A DNA stretch of 11,724 bases from Ectocarpus siliculosus (taxonomy: Eukaryota > Sar > Phaeophyceae > Ectocarpales > Ectocarpaceae), in assembly GCA_000310025.1 (NCBI GenBank), contig FN649040.1, forward strand, positions 1 through 11,724, written 5' to 3'. Positions 1 through 7,638 of the stretch are shown here, in pieces; within the stretch, counting starts at the first letter, position 1; every line of letters begins with the position of its first letter. The translations under genes and the position numbers were made by a program. A model generated the notes under the pieces. That model saw only the letters and a program-made list of their open reading frames with translations. It had not been told where the DNA came from and did no database searches.

Positions 1-142
1 CCCCCCCCCCCCCTCCACCGTCCCATCCATTTTGGATCTCACGTCGGAGAGTTTTGGGGTGTCTTAGCTCGAAGTCCTCCACCGCCCGTTGGGGCACTTT
101 GGTATTTTGTTTTTCATGGGTTCCATTAGGCATTAACCTTAG
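1..142 (+). CDS. possible upstream exon of the glycosyltransferase gene (partial, open at the window edge)
   Basis: One plus-strand frame (codons starting at multiples of 3) is open from the window edge to a good donor, CTTAG|GTGAGC, with the exon ending at 142 in phase 2. It encodes a basic patch (ISRRR) followed by a short hydrophobic stretch, GTLVFCFSWVPLGINL, which resembles a signal anchor of a type II Golgi enzyme. The next exon can start at 1016 in the matching phase, joining AG to C to make Ser. There is no ATG in this frame, so the true start would lie upstream. The run of 13 C at the edge and the low coding bias make this uncertain; a phase match arises one time in three by chance. 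Confidence 0.22.
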
Positions 143-1015
143 GTGAGCTTGTACTTCCTTTGGACTGTACCCTCATCCTCTGGCGGAGGTAGAGGGGGTG
201 GGGGGGCGCATGGCCTCTATTTTTCCAGGGGGGGTCGGGTACGGGTTGGGGATTGGGTCTATGTGTACTGCATTCTGGAAGTGTCCCCTCACTAGGGCTA
301 CTGTGGATTTTCAGTATACAGCAATCCTTACTCAACGCGTCTATGTGTCCGAATTCAAACGGTCTGCCGGACCACACCATAGCAGTGCCTTCTCCGGCAA
401 CACTCTTCTCCTCCTGCCCGGCCGCTCCCTGCCGCCGCCGCCGCTCGTGCGTATAGCCGGCTGTTTGTATCACACCGGTGTGTCGACGAAGCAAACAACG
501 AGTGATTTCTTCCGAGAGGGGGGACATCACATTGCCTGCGCATGATAAACTGCCTTTGAGTACAAGTCACATGCAGCAGGTGGTCTATGTGCACTACTGT
601 GACCACACACTGCACCACGCCCGAAACACCGCGCGGTGCCTGCGAGCGAGGCGAGTTGCGATGCTACACTCGCATTCACTCCACACCGATTGCATCAACA
701 ACTAAACCACTCTCTCTATGCCTTCTCCCCCTTGCTGATAGGGATCCAAGCGAACAACATCTGTCATTATTATGTACATATTTCATCTGGCAGCTGTGGT
801 CGATGAATTTGGGTTCATTTCCGTGAACCAGCTTGTAACGACAACAGTGGCATCATTAGAAACTGTTGACATTCCCTCTCGAACATTCTTGTAACAGCTC
901 TTCGTGGCATTCTCCTGTGCTAGCACAGAAATCTAATCTGCACCACCAAGGTTGGTTGAACCGTATGTTCCTTGCAAATCTCAAACAACGTTGACGTGTC
1001 TGCCGGGTATATCAG
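143..1015 (+). other. non-coding stretch, likely intron or 5' region of the glycosyltransferase gene
   Basis: No frame in this 870-base stretch carries a convincing protein. It contains G-rich runs (191-257), a short GCC triplet repeat (431-444) and many short open frames in all directions without codon bias or splice partners. The 3' end leads to an acceptor-like site, GGGTATATCAG, ending at 1015. It is either the first intron or, if translation starts at the ATG at 1038, a promoter and 5' untranslated region. I see no unambiguous promoter element. Confidence 0.4.
228..257 (+). repeat. G-quadruplex motif
   Basis: Five G-runs of 3 to 7 bases lie close together on the plus strand: 228-234, 237-239, 243-245, 248-251 and 255-257. 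The loops are TC, TAC, TT and ATT. This meets the classical G3+N1-7 rule with one run to spare and very short loops, so a stable quadruplex is expected in single-stranded DNA or RNA. A further G-rich run (194-206) lies just upstream. If the region is transcribed rightward, the quadruplex would lie in the RNA, within the candidate first intron. Confidence 0.75.
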
Positions 1016-1268
1016 CGCTGAGCTGCAGGTGAAGCTGATGGCCCAGCAGAATTCTACCGAGTTCGTCGCGTCGGTCAACGTTACGCTCGAGGAAGAAACC
1101 GAGGAACGGACGGATCAATTCGTCCACACCACGGACAACGATTGCAACTCCAGGTGGACGTCTTGGCCTGCGGTTCAAGAGGCGGCCATCGCCAGTGGCA
1201 CGGTGCTAGTGTTCGACGTTTTTGCGTCTATCGGCAACTTATTCGTCACTCTTCATTGCCTCATCAAG
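1016..1268 (+). CDS. glycosyltransferase exon 1 (first in window)
   Basis: The frame is blocked by a stop at 957-959, so the exon starts after that: at the acceptor-like site ending at 1015, at CTGCAG ending at 1028, or with the ATG at 1038 as the initiator. It encodes an acidic, Thr/Asn-rich stretch (residues 1-45 from the ATG) and then ASGTVLVFDVFASIGNLFVTLHCLIK. In this enzyme class such a beta-strand plus A-S-I-G-N turn often opens the N-terminal Rossmann-like half. The donor is AAG|GTGATG, phase 0. The 5' boundary is the least certain part of the gene. Confidence 0.65.
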
Positions 1269-4121
1269 GTGATGCTGTGTCGTGTAAGCACTGTGAGACA
1301 TCCTGTAGCTCATTCAGGATGACACTAGCACAAACTAAGCAAGTACTCTCGCGCGTGTTGACACTGAAATATATATGAACGTGGAGTCCGACAAAAAGTT
1401 GATTTACGGACAATCCTTTGCGGCGAGACAGGATGGTGTACACCACGTTCGTTTGTCCAGAGTTTCAGTGTCTTCCTCCAATAACCTGGGTGAATACGTG
1501 GGCTTGCTTGCGGCAGTAGTTGTTCAACCTGAGTGGGTTCCAGATGAAGTCAACCACCCTCGGTTTGGTTTCGTCCCAATAACTTACCAAGATAGGAACG
1601 TTGATTTGTTCGACATGTTGAGCGTTCCATCCAGGCGACCCTGAAAATGCTCGTCTGTCGCTTACACAATCTACAAGTGCATCACATGTTGCCCAACGTA
1701 AACGATGATGGATATCTTTCCTCCTAAAGAAACGAAAACGTTGCATGGTTGTTTGATTTTCTTGGGACGGGCACATTCAATGCGGAAATGCTTGTGAGAC
1801 GGTGACGGAAAAATAGGGACTACACACCTTGGGTACGAATTTGGACAACGTCAACCAACATTTACCATGACCTTCACTGGCCTTAGACACAATCACCTGA
1901 AAACATAACGGGTCGCTTGTCTCCGGTCAATTTATATTGGCGGATGTTGGAGGCAGGTGTTTCTTGATTGATAGCGCCACCATCAATTGGGCAATCGTGA
2001 TCTTCCCTGCATGAGCTATGACTGTGAGCCCGACCCTGGGAGGAACGCGATGCTGTCCTCATCGCAACCTTTACTACTAGGTTCATGTCGGGGCCATTGT
2101 TCAAGCAGAAAATTCGACTATTCGGGCTTGGTCTCGTCGCAAACTTCCTTACCACTAATTTTTGTTGCCTCTCTGTAGGCCGCCCGGCTCCTCGAAGTGG
2201 CACTGCTTCTCAAATGGGAGAAATTTCAAGGATTTCGAGCGGCGTTCGACCCGGCATCAATCAAGTGGGACGTGGATTCGACGACGCTTGTTCAACAGGC
2301 AGAAGGGTTGACTCTAGGTTTGTTGCCTGCGAAAGTGTGGGTGAACTACCAACCGATCCGTCAACCGTACGGTCGCTCAGCGTTTGTGGCCAAGCCGAGG
2401 CAAACAATGTTTGGCGTAACAACTGAATGTTTTGACGACGCGGCAAATGTCTCGTGTTGGTCGGTCGTTTGCTGTGATGGAAAAATATCGCCGTGTGTGT
2501 GTTTCATTACCTATATGCTCGTGAATCAGGTGCTGAAGTCGAACAGGTTTACCCTTTCGAGTTTCCGGATGGACATTTGGTACTCTCGTCCCGGCAGTTA
2601 GAAACCCTTGCACAACGGACGGGTATCCCTGAGACAAGCTCGGCAGAAATGGCCGCTGCAGTTAAAGAAGGCTGGGCCAGACTGCGACATCTTTCCAAAG
2701 ATATCGGAAGTTTTGAGCATGGCTCTCCCGAACCATGTGCCTGGAACATGTTCCTGCGCCGCAGGTGGGTCAATTATACGCTCGTGTACGGTAAAACGCA
2801 TGCCACTTAATGGTGTCTGCCTTCAGGAAATCGTGTCTTGAGGGTTCGTGTGTAGTTGGAAATTTTGTGCAGTCGCCCATGGATGGATTCGATTTTGTAG
2901 GGTGTGTTGTCCCGTCGGTAGCCCTCGGACTGACTTGTCTGTTGCCGCGAAGTTGGCGGGTAGCTGTCTGTCGGCTACGTTTCCAGAATTTTAGTGTTTG
3001 TATGACCACATGCCCACTTCTCGCATGTTCCCAACAATGATTGGCATCCGTTTTACCAAGATGAGCCGTCAGTATCGGACAGAGGCCTTTGTTCCCTCCA
3101 AAACGTATCCGGATCGCTCTCCGCGAGCATTGCTTACCCGCCTGTTCTAACGATACTCGTGGCTCAGGTAGTGGCACCCCTGCATTGAATATTGCCTTGC
3201 AAACAATCCTGGAAAGAAATCAACCCCGGTCAACTGTAGGTCAAGATCCCTCTCTTTCACCCATGACCACCTGAAAACAAACATTGCTGGCGCAGCCCTT
3301 CCATGATGGCCAGCCTAGAGGCTCACAACCCGTGGACGCATTCTGGGTTCGACCCTCGCCCAAAGGACTACGTGGCGTGGCATATCCGGACTTCGAATGG
3401 GGAGAGCAAGAAATCGTTCAATCCAGATGTGAATACATATGTTTTCCATGGGCAGTCACCAACTACTGTGTTGCCGAATTTTCTGTCTGGCACCGACATC
3501 GCGGGGAAGATGTGCCCGAAGATGTTTGCCGAAGACACTCCGAAAATGCCGGTTTACATATCGTCCAACAGGTGTGTACGATATCCTATCGTAGCGATCT
3601 ACGAAACGGTGTAACTGCCGTCACCCTGTGTCTCTGTTTCGATCGTTTTAGCTTCCAACCATTGGGAGTCCTTGCCGTGCTTAACCTAGCCATTCACAGC
3701 TGCCGCCACAGGCCATTTTTTCTAATTTTTTGCATTGTATTTTTTGCCGCTCCTCCGTTGCTTCTCGCCTGCCTTCATCTTTCCTGTCTTTTCGACATTG
3801 TTGCGCTGTCGCGGTTGCAGCAAAACCATGGCGCGCAACTGCTCCGCCCTTGCTGCTGAGCACGAGATTCGGGCAGGGTTCGTTGATATCGGTATAGAAG
3901 ATCTGAATGCCCATACCTATTTCAGCAAGAATCCCAATGCGACGGCCTTGAACGCGTTCATCGACTACCTGTTTCTGATGGATTCTTCTATCATTGTTCA
4001 AACAGGATCGTCGTTCTCCACGACTGTTGCAAGAATAAAGGGTTTGAGGTGTAGGCCAGTAGAACACCCTCAAGACCTCCCTGTCGACAGATTGAGGGTC
4101 TGCTTGCCGGCTGGCTGCTAA
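1016..4121 (+). CDS. fucosyltransferase-like glycosyltransferase, five-exon gene
   Basis: Exons 1016(or ATG 1038)-1268, 2179-2415, 2547-2764, 3296-3571 and 3821-4121 join with phases 0, 0, 2 and 2, each matched on both sides of the intron, and end at TAA. From the ATG at 1038 the protein has about 420 residues. It shows VLVFDVFASIGN (residues 57-68), a conserved-looking WHIRTSNGES block (257-266), and DYLFLMDSS...TGSSFSTT (369-389). The WHIRTS block resembles motif I (H-x-R-R) of the alpha-1,6/O-fucosyltransferase and NodZ superfamily, and the C-terminal block resembles its motif III (D..L...D....T.SS.F). Sequons NST5, NVT14, NCS327 and NAT360 fit a luminal domain. The likely role, by inference, is transfer of fucose from GDP-fucose in the Golgi to a cell-wall polysaccharide or glycoprotein; donor and acceptor cannot be read from sequence. 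No membrane anchor lies in the five exons, so the N terminus may be in an upstream exon. Confidence 0.75.
1269..2178 (+). other. intron 1 of the glycosyltransferase gene
   Basis: This intron runs from GTGATG to a good acceptor, TTGTTGCCTCTCTGTAG, ending at 2178. At 910 nt it is the longest intron of the gene. Open frames of about 90-105 codons occur on both strands inside it (1375-1644 plus, 1465-1776 minus, 1883-2203 minus) but they show no codon bias and no recognised domain, so I treat them as chance. No terminal inverted repeats or target-site duplications were found. Confidence 0.65.
2179..2415 (+). CDS. glycosyltransferase exon 2
   Basis: The exon opens directly after the CTCTCTGTAG acceptor in phase 0 and encodes 79 residues. 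These include the amphipathic helix ARLLEVALLLKWEKFQGF, then AFDPASIKWDVDS and LPAKVWVNYQPIRQPYG. It closes at GGC|GTAACA, phase 0. The donor is weaker than average, but the open frame beyond it (to 2601) loses codon bias and overlaps the next exon in another frame, which supports an intron here. Confidence 0.75.
2547..2764 (+). CDS. glycosyltransferase exon 3
   Basis: The acceptor GTCGAACAG ends at 2546; choosing it over the alternative at 2529 keeps phase 0 with exon 2. The exon encodes VYPFEFPDGHLVLSSRQLE, a helical segment (AEMAAAVKEGWARLRHLSKD) and PEPCAWNMFLRR. The closing donor is CGCAG|GTGGGT, phase 2. The CAWNMF segment leads into exon 4 and is probably structural for the nucleotide-sugar-binding half. 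The preceding intron is only 131 nt. Confidence 0.8.
3296..3571 (+). CDS. glycosyltransferase exon 4, carries the WHIRTS motif
   Basis: The acceptor GCTGGCGCAG ends at 3295; its first base completes a Ser codon with exon 3 (phase 2). The exon encodes the most diagnostic segment, DYVAWHIRTSNGESKKSFNP (about residues 253-272). His258 and Arg260 take the place of the H-x-R pair that contacts GDP-fucose in known fucosyltransferases, and a Gly-Glu follows. MPVYISSN then resembles the beta-strand before motif II in this superfamily. The donor is AACAG|GTGTGT, phase 2. Confidence 0.85.
3821..4121 (+). CDS. glycosyltransferase exon 5, C-terminal, with stop
   Basis: The acceptor GTCGCGGTTGCAG ends at 3820 and restores a Ser codon in phase 2. 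The exon encodes 99 residues and TAA at 4119-4121. It contains the block LNAFIDYLFLMDSSIIVQ followed by TGSSFSTTVARIKG, whose D-x6-D and S-S-F-S pattern matches the last conserved motif of the fucosyltransferase superfamily. A short Cys-containing tail (CRPVEH...CLPAGC) closes the protein. Intron 4 is about 249 nt and pyrimidine-rich near its 3' end. Confidence 0.85.
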
Positions 4122-4486
4122 GTGTTCGTAGTGGAATCCCGGAACTTGTCGTTTTCGTCGCGTCTGCTTGTTCACAGTCGTAGCGTCCAATTGGAAATTG
4201 CCCTTCATGGCCTTACGACCGACAAATCAAGCAACGGTGATACTGTGTCTCAGCCGTGGCCATACGTGGACTATGCATACGGCGTGTGTCTTGTCGGCGA
4301 CACGCGTTTCTGCAGCGATGGGGGTGTTCTTTATTTCGCGATCGGTTCGTGGGCTGCGCTTGGTACAGCAGCCTACAACAAAGGGTACGCTTCAAGTGCG
4401 GTTGCAACTCGTTGTGTGACTTGGAACGAACAACGAAAAAACGTTGATTACTGACGTATTCCTGGGTCGAGTTTTGATGGTGCTGA

Positions 4487-4590
4487 GGTGGAGTGAGAGG
4501 AGGGGGCGAGCACGCGCTTATCCTCGAAATCATGGAAGTACACAAACCCAGCAACGTCAACCAAGCACACGCCTTCAGAGTATGGCACTG
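4487..4590 (+). other. small exon-like block, unrecognised
   Basis: One frame reads GGEHALILEIMEVHKPSN and on to AFRVWHW, with a good donor, CACTG|GTAAGC, after 4590 in phase 2. The codon choice looks coding-like. The 5' boundary, GCTGAG, has a purine-rich context and is a poor acceptor, and no downstream exon with the right phase was found. It may be a stray exon of a small gene, a decayed gene piece or chance. Confidence 0.15.
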
Positions 4591-4823
4591 GTAAGCCAAG
4601 ATACCCCACTGGCTAATGCTGACGTCGTGTTCTCGAATTTGCAATGACATATCATGCTATCATGCTGTGTGTATACTTGAAGGATGGTCGACGTGTCGTG
4701 ACACATTTCTTACTTTTAGTACAGGGAAAAAAAACTTAGATCGCATTTGTTTTTATACACAGCATTAGTCTATGGACCAGACACCGGAGAAGGTTCACCT
4801 TCAGTCACGCGCAACCGCATGAC

Positions 4824-4874
4824 AAAGACCGACACTCGTCGAAAATGATTGACAACACGGAGCATAGACGCGAA
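4824..4874 (+). repeat. diverged direct repeat, copy 1 of 2
   Basis: This segment begins AAAGACCGACACTCGTCG, continues with ATGATTGACAACAC and matches 5019-5068 at roughly four bases in five by eye. The offset is about 195 bases. Confidence 0.6.
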
Positions 4875-5018
4875 CGCGTCAGCCGCACTTGTGGACCTAC
4901 CGTAAGTCATTCAGAGGTAACGCAGCTTTGGTAGCCCGCATGTGTATCGACACCACCCTGTTTTACGCCGCAGCAGCACGCACAGCAACAGATACACACG
5001 TTCAATCATGTACAGATA

Positions 5019-5068
5019 AAAGACCGACACACGTCGCAACTGATTGACATCACAGAATAGATGCGCGG
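5019..5068 (+). repeat. diverged direct repeat, copy 2 of 2
   Basis: This is the second copy (AAAGACCGACACACGTCG, then CTGATTGACATCAC) of the repeat at 4824-4874. The two copies flank about 145 bases of unrelated sequence. They could be the remains of an old tandem duplication or of a dispersed repeat. Confidence 0.6.
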
Positions 5069-5296
5069 CACGGGTCGGCGCATGACACGAGACGAAGCAC
5101 TCTACTGCAGTCTGGTGCGTGCCCCTATCGATTCCAACGTAGGTAGAGGGAGTTGCGGCCGCTGTCTTGCGCCAAGGACACCAATCAACCTGGAACCTGC
5201 TGTGCACCCGCCCTTACAGCGTTGTTCGCTGCTGTGCATTTATGTCCGCATATTTTGTTTTCTTTAGAATTGCTTCATTATTTCGTCGGTTTCTAG

Positions 5297-5445
5297 GCTA
5301 CGTGTTGGGGAGAGAGACGCACGAAATGCTCATCGTCTCTCCGGCCGCGTTAGCTGCGAAGGCCGGCGTCGATTTTTACAAAACTCTCTCCCCACAAATA
5401 CTAGCCGGGGGACTACGACTGCAACGGCAGGAGTCCCGAAACTAA
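5297..5445 (+). CDS. possible orphan terminal exon, unknown protein
   Basis: After the acceptor-like site TTATTTCGTCGGTTTCTAG (ending at 5296) one frame reads YVLGRETHEMLIVSPAALA, then AKAGVDFYKTLSPQ, and ends at TAA (5443-5445). Codon choice in the middle (CTC ATC GTC TCT CCG GCC GCG) is coding-like. An alternative acceptor, TTTTCTTTAG, ends at 5267. The exon needs an upstream partner in phase 1, and none was found with confidence. Part of the coding-like look could come from the inverted repeat 5307-5316 / 5384-5393. It may be the 3' end of a small gene or a gene relic. Confidence 0.25.
5307..5393. repeat. nested inverted repeat
   Basis: The 10-base arms GGGGAGAGAG (5307-5316) and CTCTCTCCCC (5384-5393) are perfect complements. 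An inner pair, CCGGCC (5341-5346) and GGCCGG (5361-5366), is centred within about 4 bases of the same point. A cruciform, an RNA stem, or a very short palindromic element are all possible. It lies within the orphan exon-like frame. Confidence 0.55.
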
Positions 5446-5509
5446 CCAAGTTCTCAAATGGTACACACCATTCTACAACACCCGACTAGATACGCACCCC
5501 TTTTCAAGC

Positions 5510-5707
5510 TCATGCAAAACCTACCCCCCCCCTCGTATGACGCCCCCGACGAAGCCACCGTGGCACCGGTATCTCTTGTTCCTTCTTTGCTGAGCTCAAG
5601 TGGTCCATGCCCAGCCCACAGATAACCCCATCAGGTACGGTTGGATCCTCTGCCACATCCTCTACCGTTGTGAACGGGCGCATAGAGACACTCCGAAAGA
5701 AGTAGTA
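5510..5707 (-). pseudogene. possible retroelement protease relic, minus strand
   Basis: The minus-strand frame between stops reads RPFTTVEDVAEDPTVPDG, then VICGLGMDHLSSAKKEQE, with acidic and hydrophobic residues arranged as in the C-terminal part of retroviral-type aspartic proteases. There a hydrophobic-hydrophobic-x-G-x-(D/E)-x-L motif follows the flap. The D-T/S-G catalytic triad is not visible, the frame is only 65 codons, and a run of nine G interrupts its end. No flanking reverse transcriptase or terminal repeats were found. It may be a decayed fragment or chance similarity. Confidence 0.18.
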
Positions 5708-5813
5708 TTATTTTTTTTTTGCCTGTCGGGTGTGACGTATGAAGCACAATGCGCAAGGGCGTGCGGCGGGATAGGTAGGTGTGGTTGCGGTGCTTCTTGT
5801 CCCATTATCATGA

Positions 5814-5829
5814 TGCATATCGATATGCA
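5814..5829. repeat. 16-bp perfect palindrome
   Basis: The sequence TGCATATCGATATGCA reads the same on both strands with no spacer. Such a site could bind a homodimeric protein. No gene start is evident beside it. Confidence 0.6.
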
Positions 5830-6158
5830 CAATGCACAGCAGGGGTGCGAAGTTCTGGCGGAGCGGCCCAATTATTGTGGGCGACCCGGCCATGTACATA
5901 CCCCTTCATCGAATTCCGATCAGTTGAGCCCCGGCCCGTTGGCATCCGCTGGCATCTCGGGTGCGACACCCAACAGCCAGCCCAAGCCACACCACTACTA
6001 TGCAACACACACGCACGACCAACTATGCCAAGCCCATGGAGATGCCATGGTCAAGCGGCCAAGCCCAGGGGCTCCTTCAGCTTGGGCTACAAACATGGGC
6101 GCACCAGCTTGCGCTATAATAGCGCTCGATCCACGGAGAACACGGAGAACTGGGCGGC

Positions 6159-6249
6159 ATGACGATCTCCTCCTTCAACTCGAGATTGCACATACATGTA
6201 TTGGCGAGCACCGGGAGAGCGCTCTCAAGACGCGAGCCTTCCGAAGATG
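6159..6249 (+). other. possible first coding exon of the downstream gene
   Basis: An ATG at 6159 opens MTISSFNSRLHIHVLAS, then TGRALSRREPSED, and ends at a strong donor, GATG|GTAAGT, after 6249 in phase 1. The acceptor at 7344 (CTAACGTCTTTCAG) opens in the matching phase, giving a Val at the junction and linking to the exon at 7345-7638. However, all three plus frames are open across this block, so the reading frame is not decided by the sequence. The intron implied would be about 1,095 nt. Confidence 0.22.
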
Positions 6250-7344
6250 GTAAGTGCTGTAGGGTTTGTCCAGATCCCGACATCGAGGAAACGCTGCTTG
6301 GCATTATTTCGTGTGCAGCACAGCAGCAGCCGTGCAGATAAAGTGAAAGTTCTCCCTACAGCTTGTACAATTACCAAAGCTGGTGCTGGTAGCAAGCACA
6401 CCTACGACACACATGCAGCTGCAGCACCTACCGAGGCAGGGAAGCAAGTGTACTATATCAGTACTGCATTGGTGTTACTAGCGTTGTGTGACTCCATCGC
6501 ACCTTGCGTCGTCCGTAGCACCTATCTGCCGCTCTCCCGACGAAAACAGCACAAGCAGTAGAAAAAACCAAACGGCCACCCGAGTCTCTGTGCTGTGTAC
6601 TTGAGTATACCACACCAACAATTCTCCGGGACCCCTCTATCGTTGTTCGATTTTTAATTGTTTGCAAGAGTCGACCCCATGCCCTTAGCCAACCCTGACA
6701 CTCATTGCATAAACCTCGACCTGTAGTGCAACCCGCGAGATGCCTCGAGACAGCAGTAATTTTGTGTCTCCACTATTTTAATAGCTGTGATATGCCGTGA
6801 CGTTGGATCAAGCTGTGCCACGAACTGAACGAATCATTTTTTTTGTATTGCTCCCTATTTGTAGCCCTCTCTGCGTACTCTCGGGAGGCAACCTGCGCTT
6901 AGCTGTCAGACCCCCGTAAATTTTTCCGAATTGCCCGGCCGCCACCCTTGTGATAAAAAAGAGCGCAATAGAGTTGAAAAACCACATGACAACTGTCTTA
7001 TCGGCACTACTACATGCATGAATGAATTTACCACGAATTTACGCATGTTCAGTTAATGGTCATGTGGTCGGCCAAGGGTCGGCCTCCAAAAATTGTCATA
7101 ACGTACTCGTTCCAGATATGTACAAAATCTCCAAACAACCCCAAAACCGATATTATATCCACCTCCAACACGTAAAAAAAACGCGGCTACCTCCGAACGT
7201 ATCGTCAGAGAGGGGATTTGGCGATTAGACCAACTTTTCGGTCCTACATGTCGTTTCACCATCTTGTTTCTACGCCTTTCGCAGCTTGCTGCACTCCACA
7301 CATTTTTTTTTCCATGATTATGTTTGTCCTCTAACGTCTTTCAG

Positions 7345-7638
7345 TTTCACTTCATAACATGCTGTCTTACAACATCTCCCTGATGTCCCTTCCTCGGTTA
7401 TTTTGCCCACAATGTGCATCACAGATCAAGGCCGCCTTCGCCACTTCTCGGCGGCGGCGGCAGCTCATCATCGGTCGCGGCGATTCTCCGGGAGAGGCGC
7501 AGTTCAGGGAGGCAGGGCAACCGGAGGCGCGGTACGAGGCTTTACGGCTGGAGCTTCGCCATCATCGAACCTCAAGAACACGAGTGCGCACGAGCGCGTT
7601 CTGGGAGCCCGCGGATCTCGGCTACGCGGCCTTCATGA
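7345..7638 (+). CDS. unknown protein, exon of downstream gene (part a)
   Basis: The acceptor CTAACGTCTTTCAG ends at 7344 and a strong donor, CATGA|GTAAGT, follows 7638. A second possible acceptor, GTGCATCACAG, ends at 7424. In the preferred frame (ATG at 7359) it encodes SLPRLFCPQCASQIKAAFA, an Arg-rich stretch, EARYEALRLELRHHR and, best in codon use, SAFWEPADLGYAAFM. It ends in phase 1, which fits the exon at 8223. The other two frames are also open over most of the GC-rich middle, so the frame choice rests on the last 40 codons and on the downstream phase. I do not recognise a domain; a single C-P-Q-C pair is not enough for a zinc finger. Confidence 0.45.

Larger units (their letters stand above)
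4122..5296 (+). other. 3' untranslated or intergenic region
   Basis: This is the region downstream of the glycosyltransferase stop. An open frame from 4122 to 4454 directly follows the stop codon but is not linked to any start or splice site and is probably 3' untranslated sequence. A/T-rich stretches near 4700-4750 could hold the 3' end, though I see no firm polyadenylation signal. The region also holds a small exon-like block at 4487-4590 and a diverged direct repeat (4824-4874 and 5019-5068), listed separately. Confidence 0.4.
5446..7344. other. gene-poor region with possible relics
   Basis: About 1.9 kb without a firm gene. The first half (to about 6560) is GC-rich and contains several overlapping open frames in all three plus frames, including one of 217 codons (5600-6253). 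That frame has atypical composition (rich in His, Cys and Ala) and crosses a run of ten T, so I do not call it. The second half (6560-7344) is A/T-richer, with homopolymer runs and no coding signal. A small inverted repeat, CCACATGAC (6982-6990) with GTCATGTGG (7059-7067), lies in it. Confidence 0.4.

Noticed and set aside
198-545. 115-codon plus-strand open frame near the window start
   Set aside because: No codon bias, low-complexity Gly and Pro stretches from G-rich and GCC tracts, and a different frame equally open. Not supported as a protein.
1375-1776. Overlapping open frames on both strands inside intron 1 (1375-1644 plus, 1465-1776 minus), considered as a transposase fragment
   Set aside because: No catalytic motif, no terminal inverted repeats, and the flanking exons splice cleanly across it.
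2416-2601. Continuation of exon 2 without an intron to the stop at 2601
   Set aside because: Cys-rich and without codon bias after 2415; it would exclude the well-supported exon 3 and all conserved motifs downstream.
3340-3365. GGTTCGACCCT resembling a tRNA T-arm
   Set aside because: It lies inside exon 4 of the glycosyltransferase and no acceptor stem or anticodon arm can be built around it.
4122-4454. Open frame directly after the glycosyltransferase stop
   Set aside because: No initiation or splice context of its own; position fits a 3' untranslated region. Two other frames are open in the same stretch.
1847-4564. Shared 13-mer CAACGTCAACCAA in intron 1 and near 4551
   Set aside because: About one such match is expected by chance in a window of this length, and the similarity does not extend.
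5600-6253. 217-codon plus-strand open frame, the longest in the window
   Set aside because: Composition is unlike the confirmed exons (His, Cys and Ala clusters, Phe run from a T tract), there is no recognisable domain, and overlapping frames are also open.
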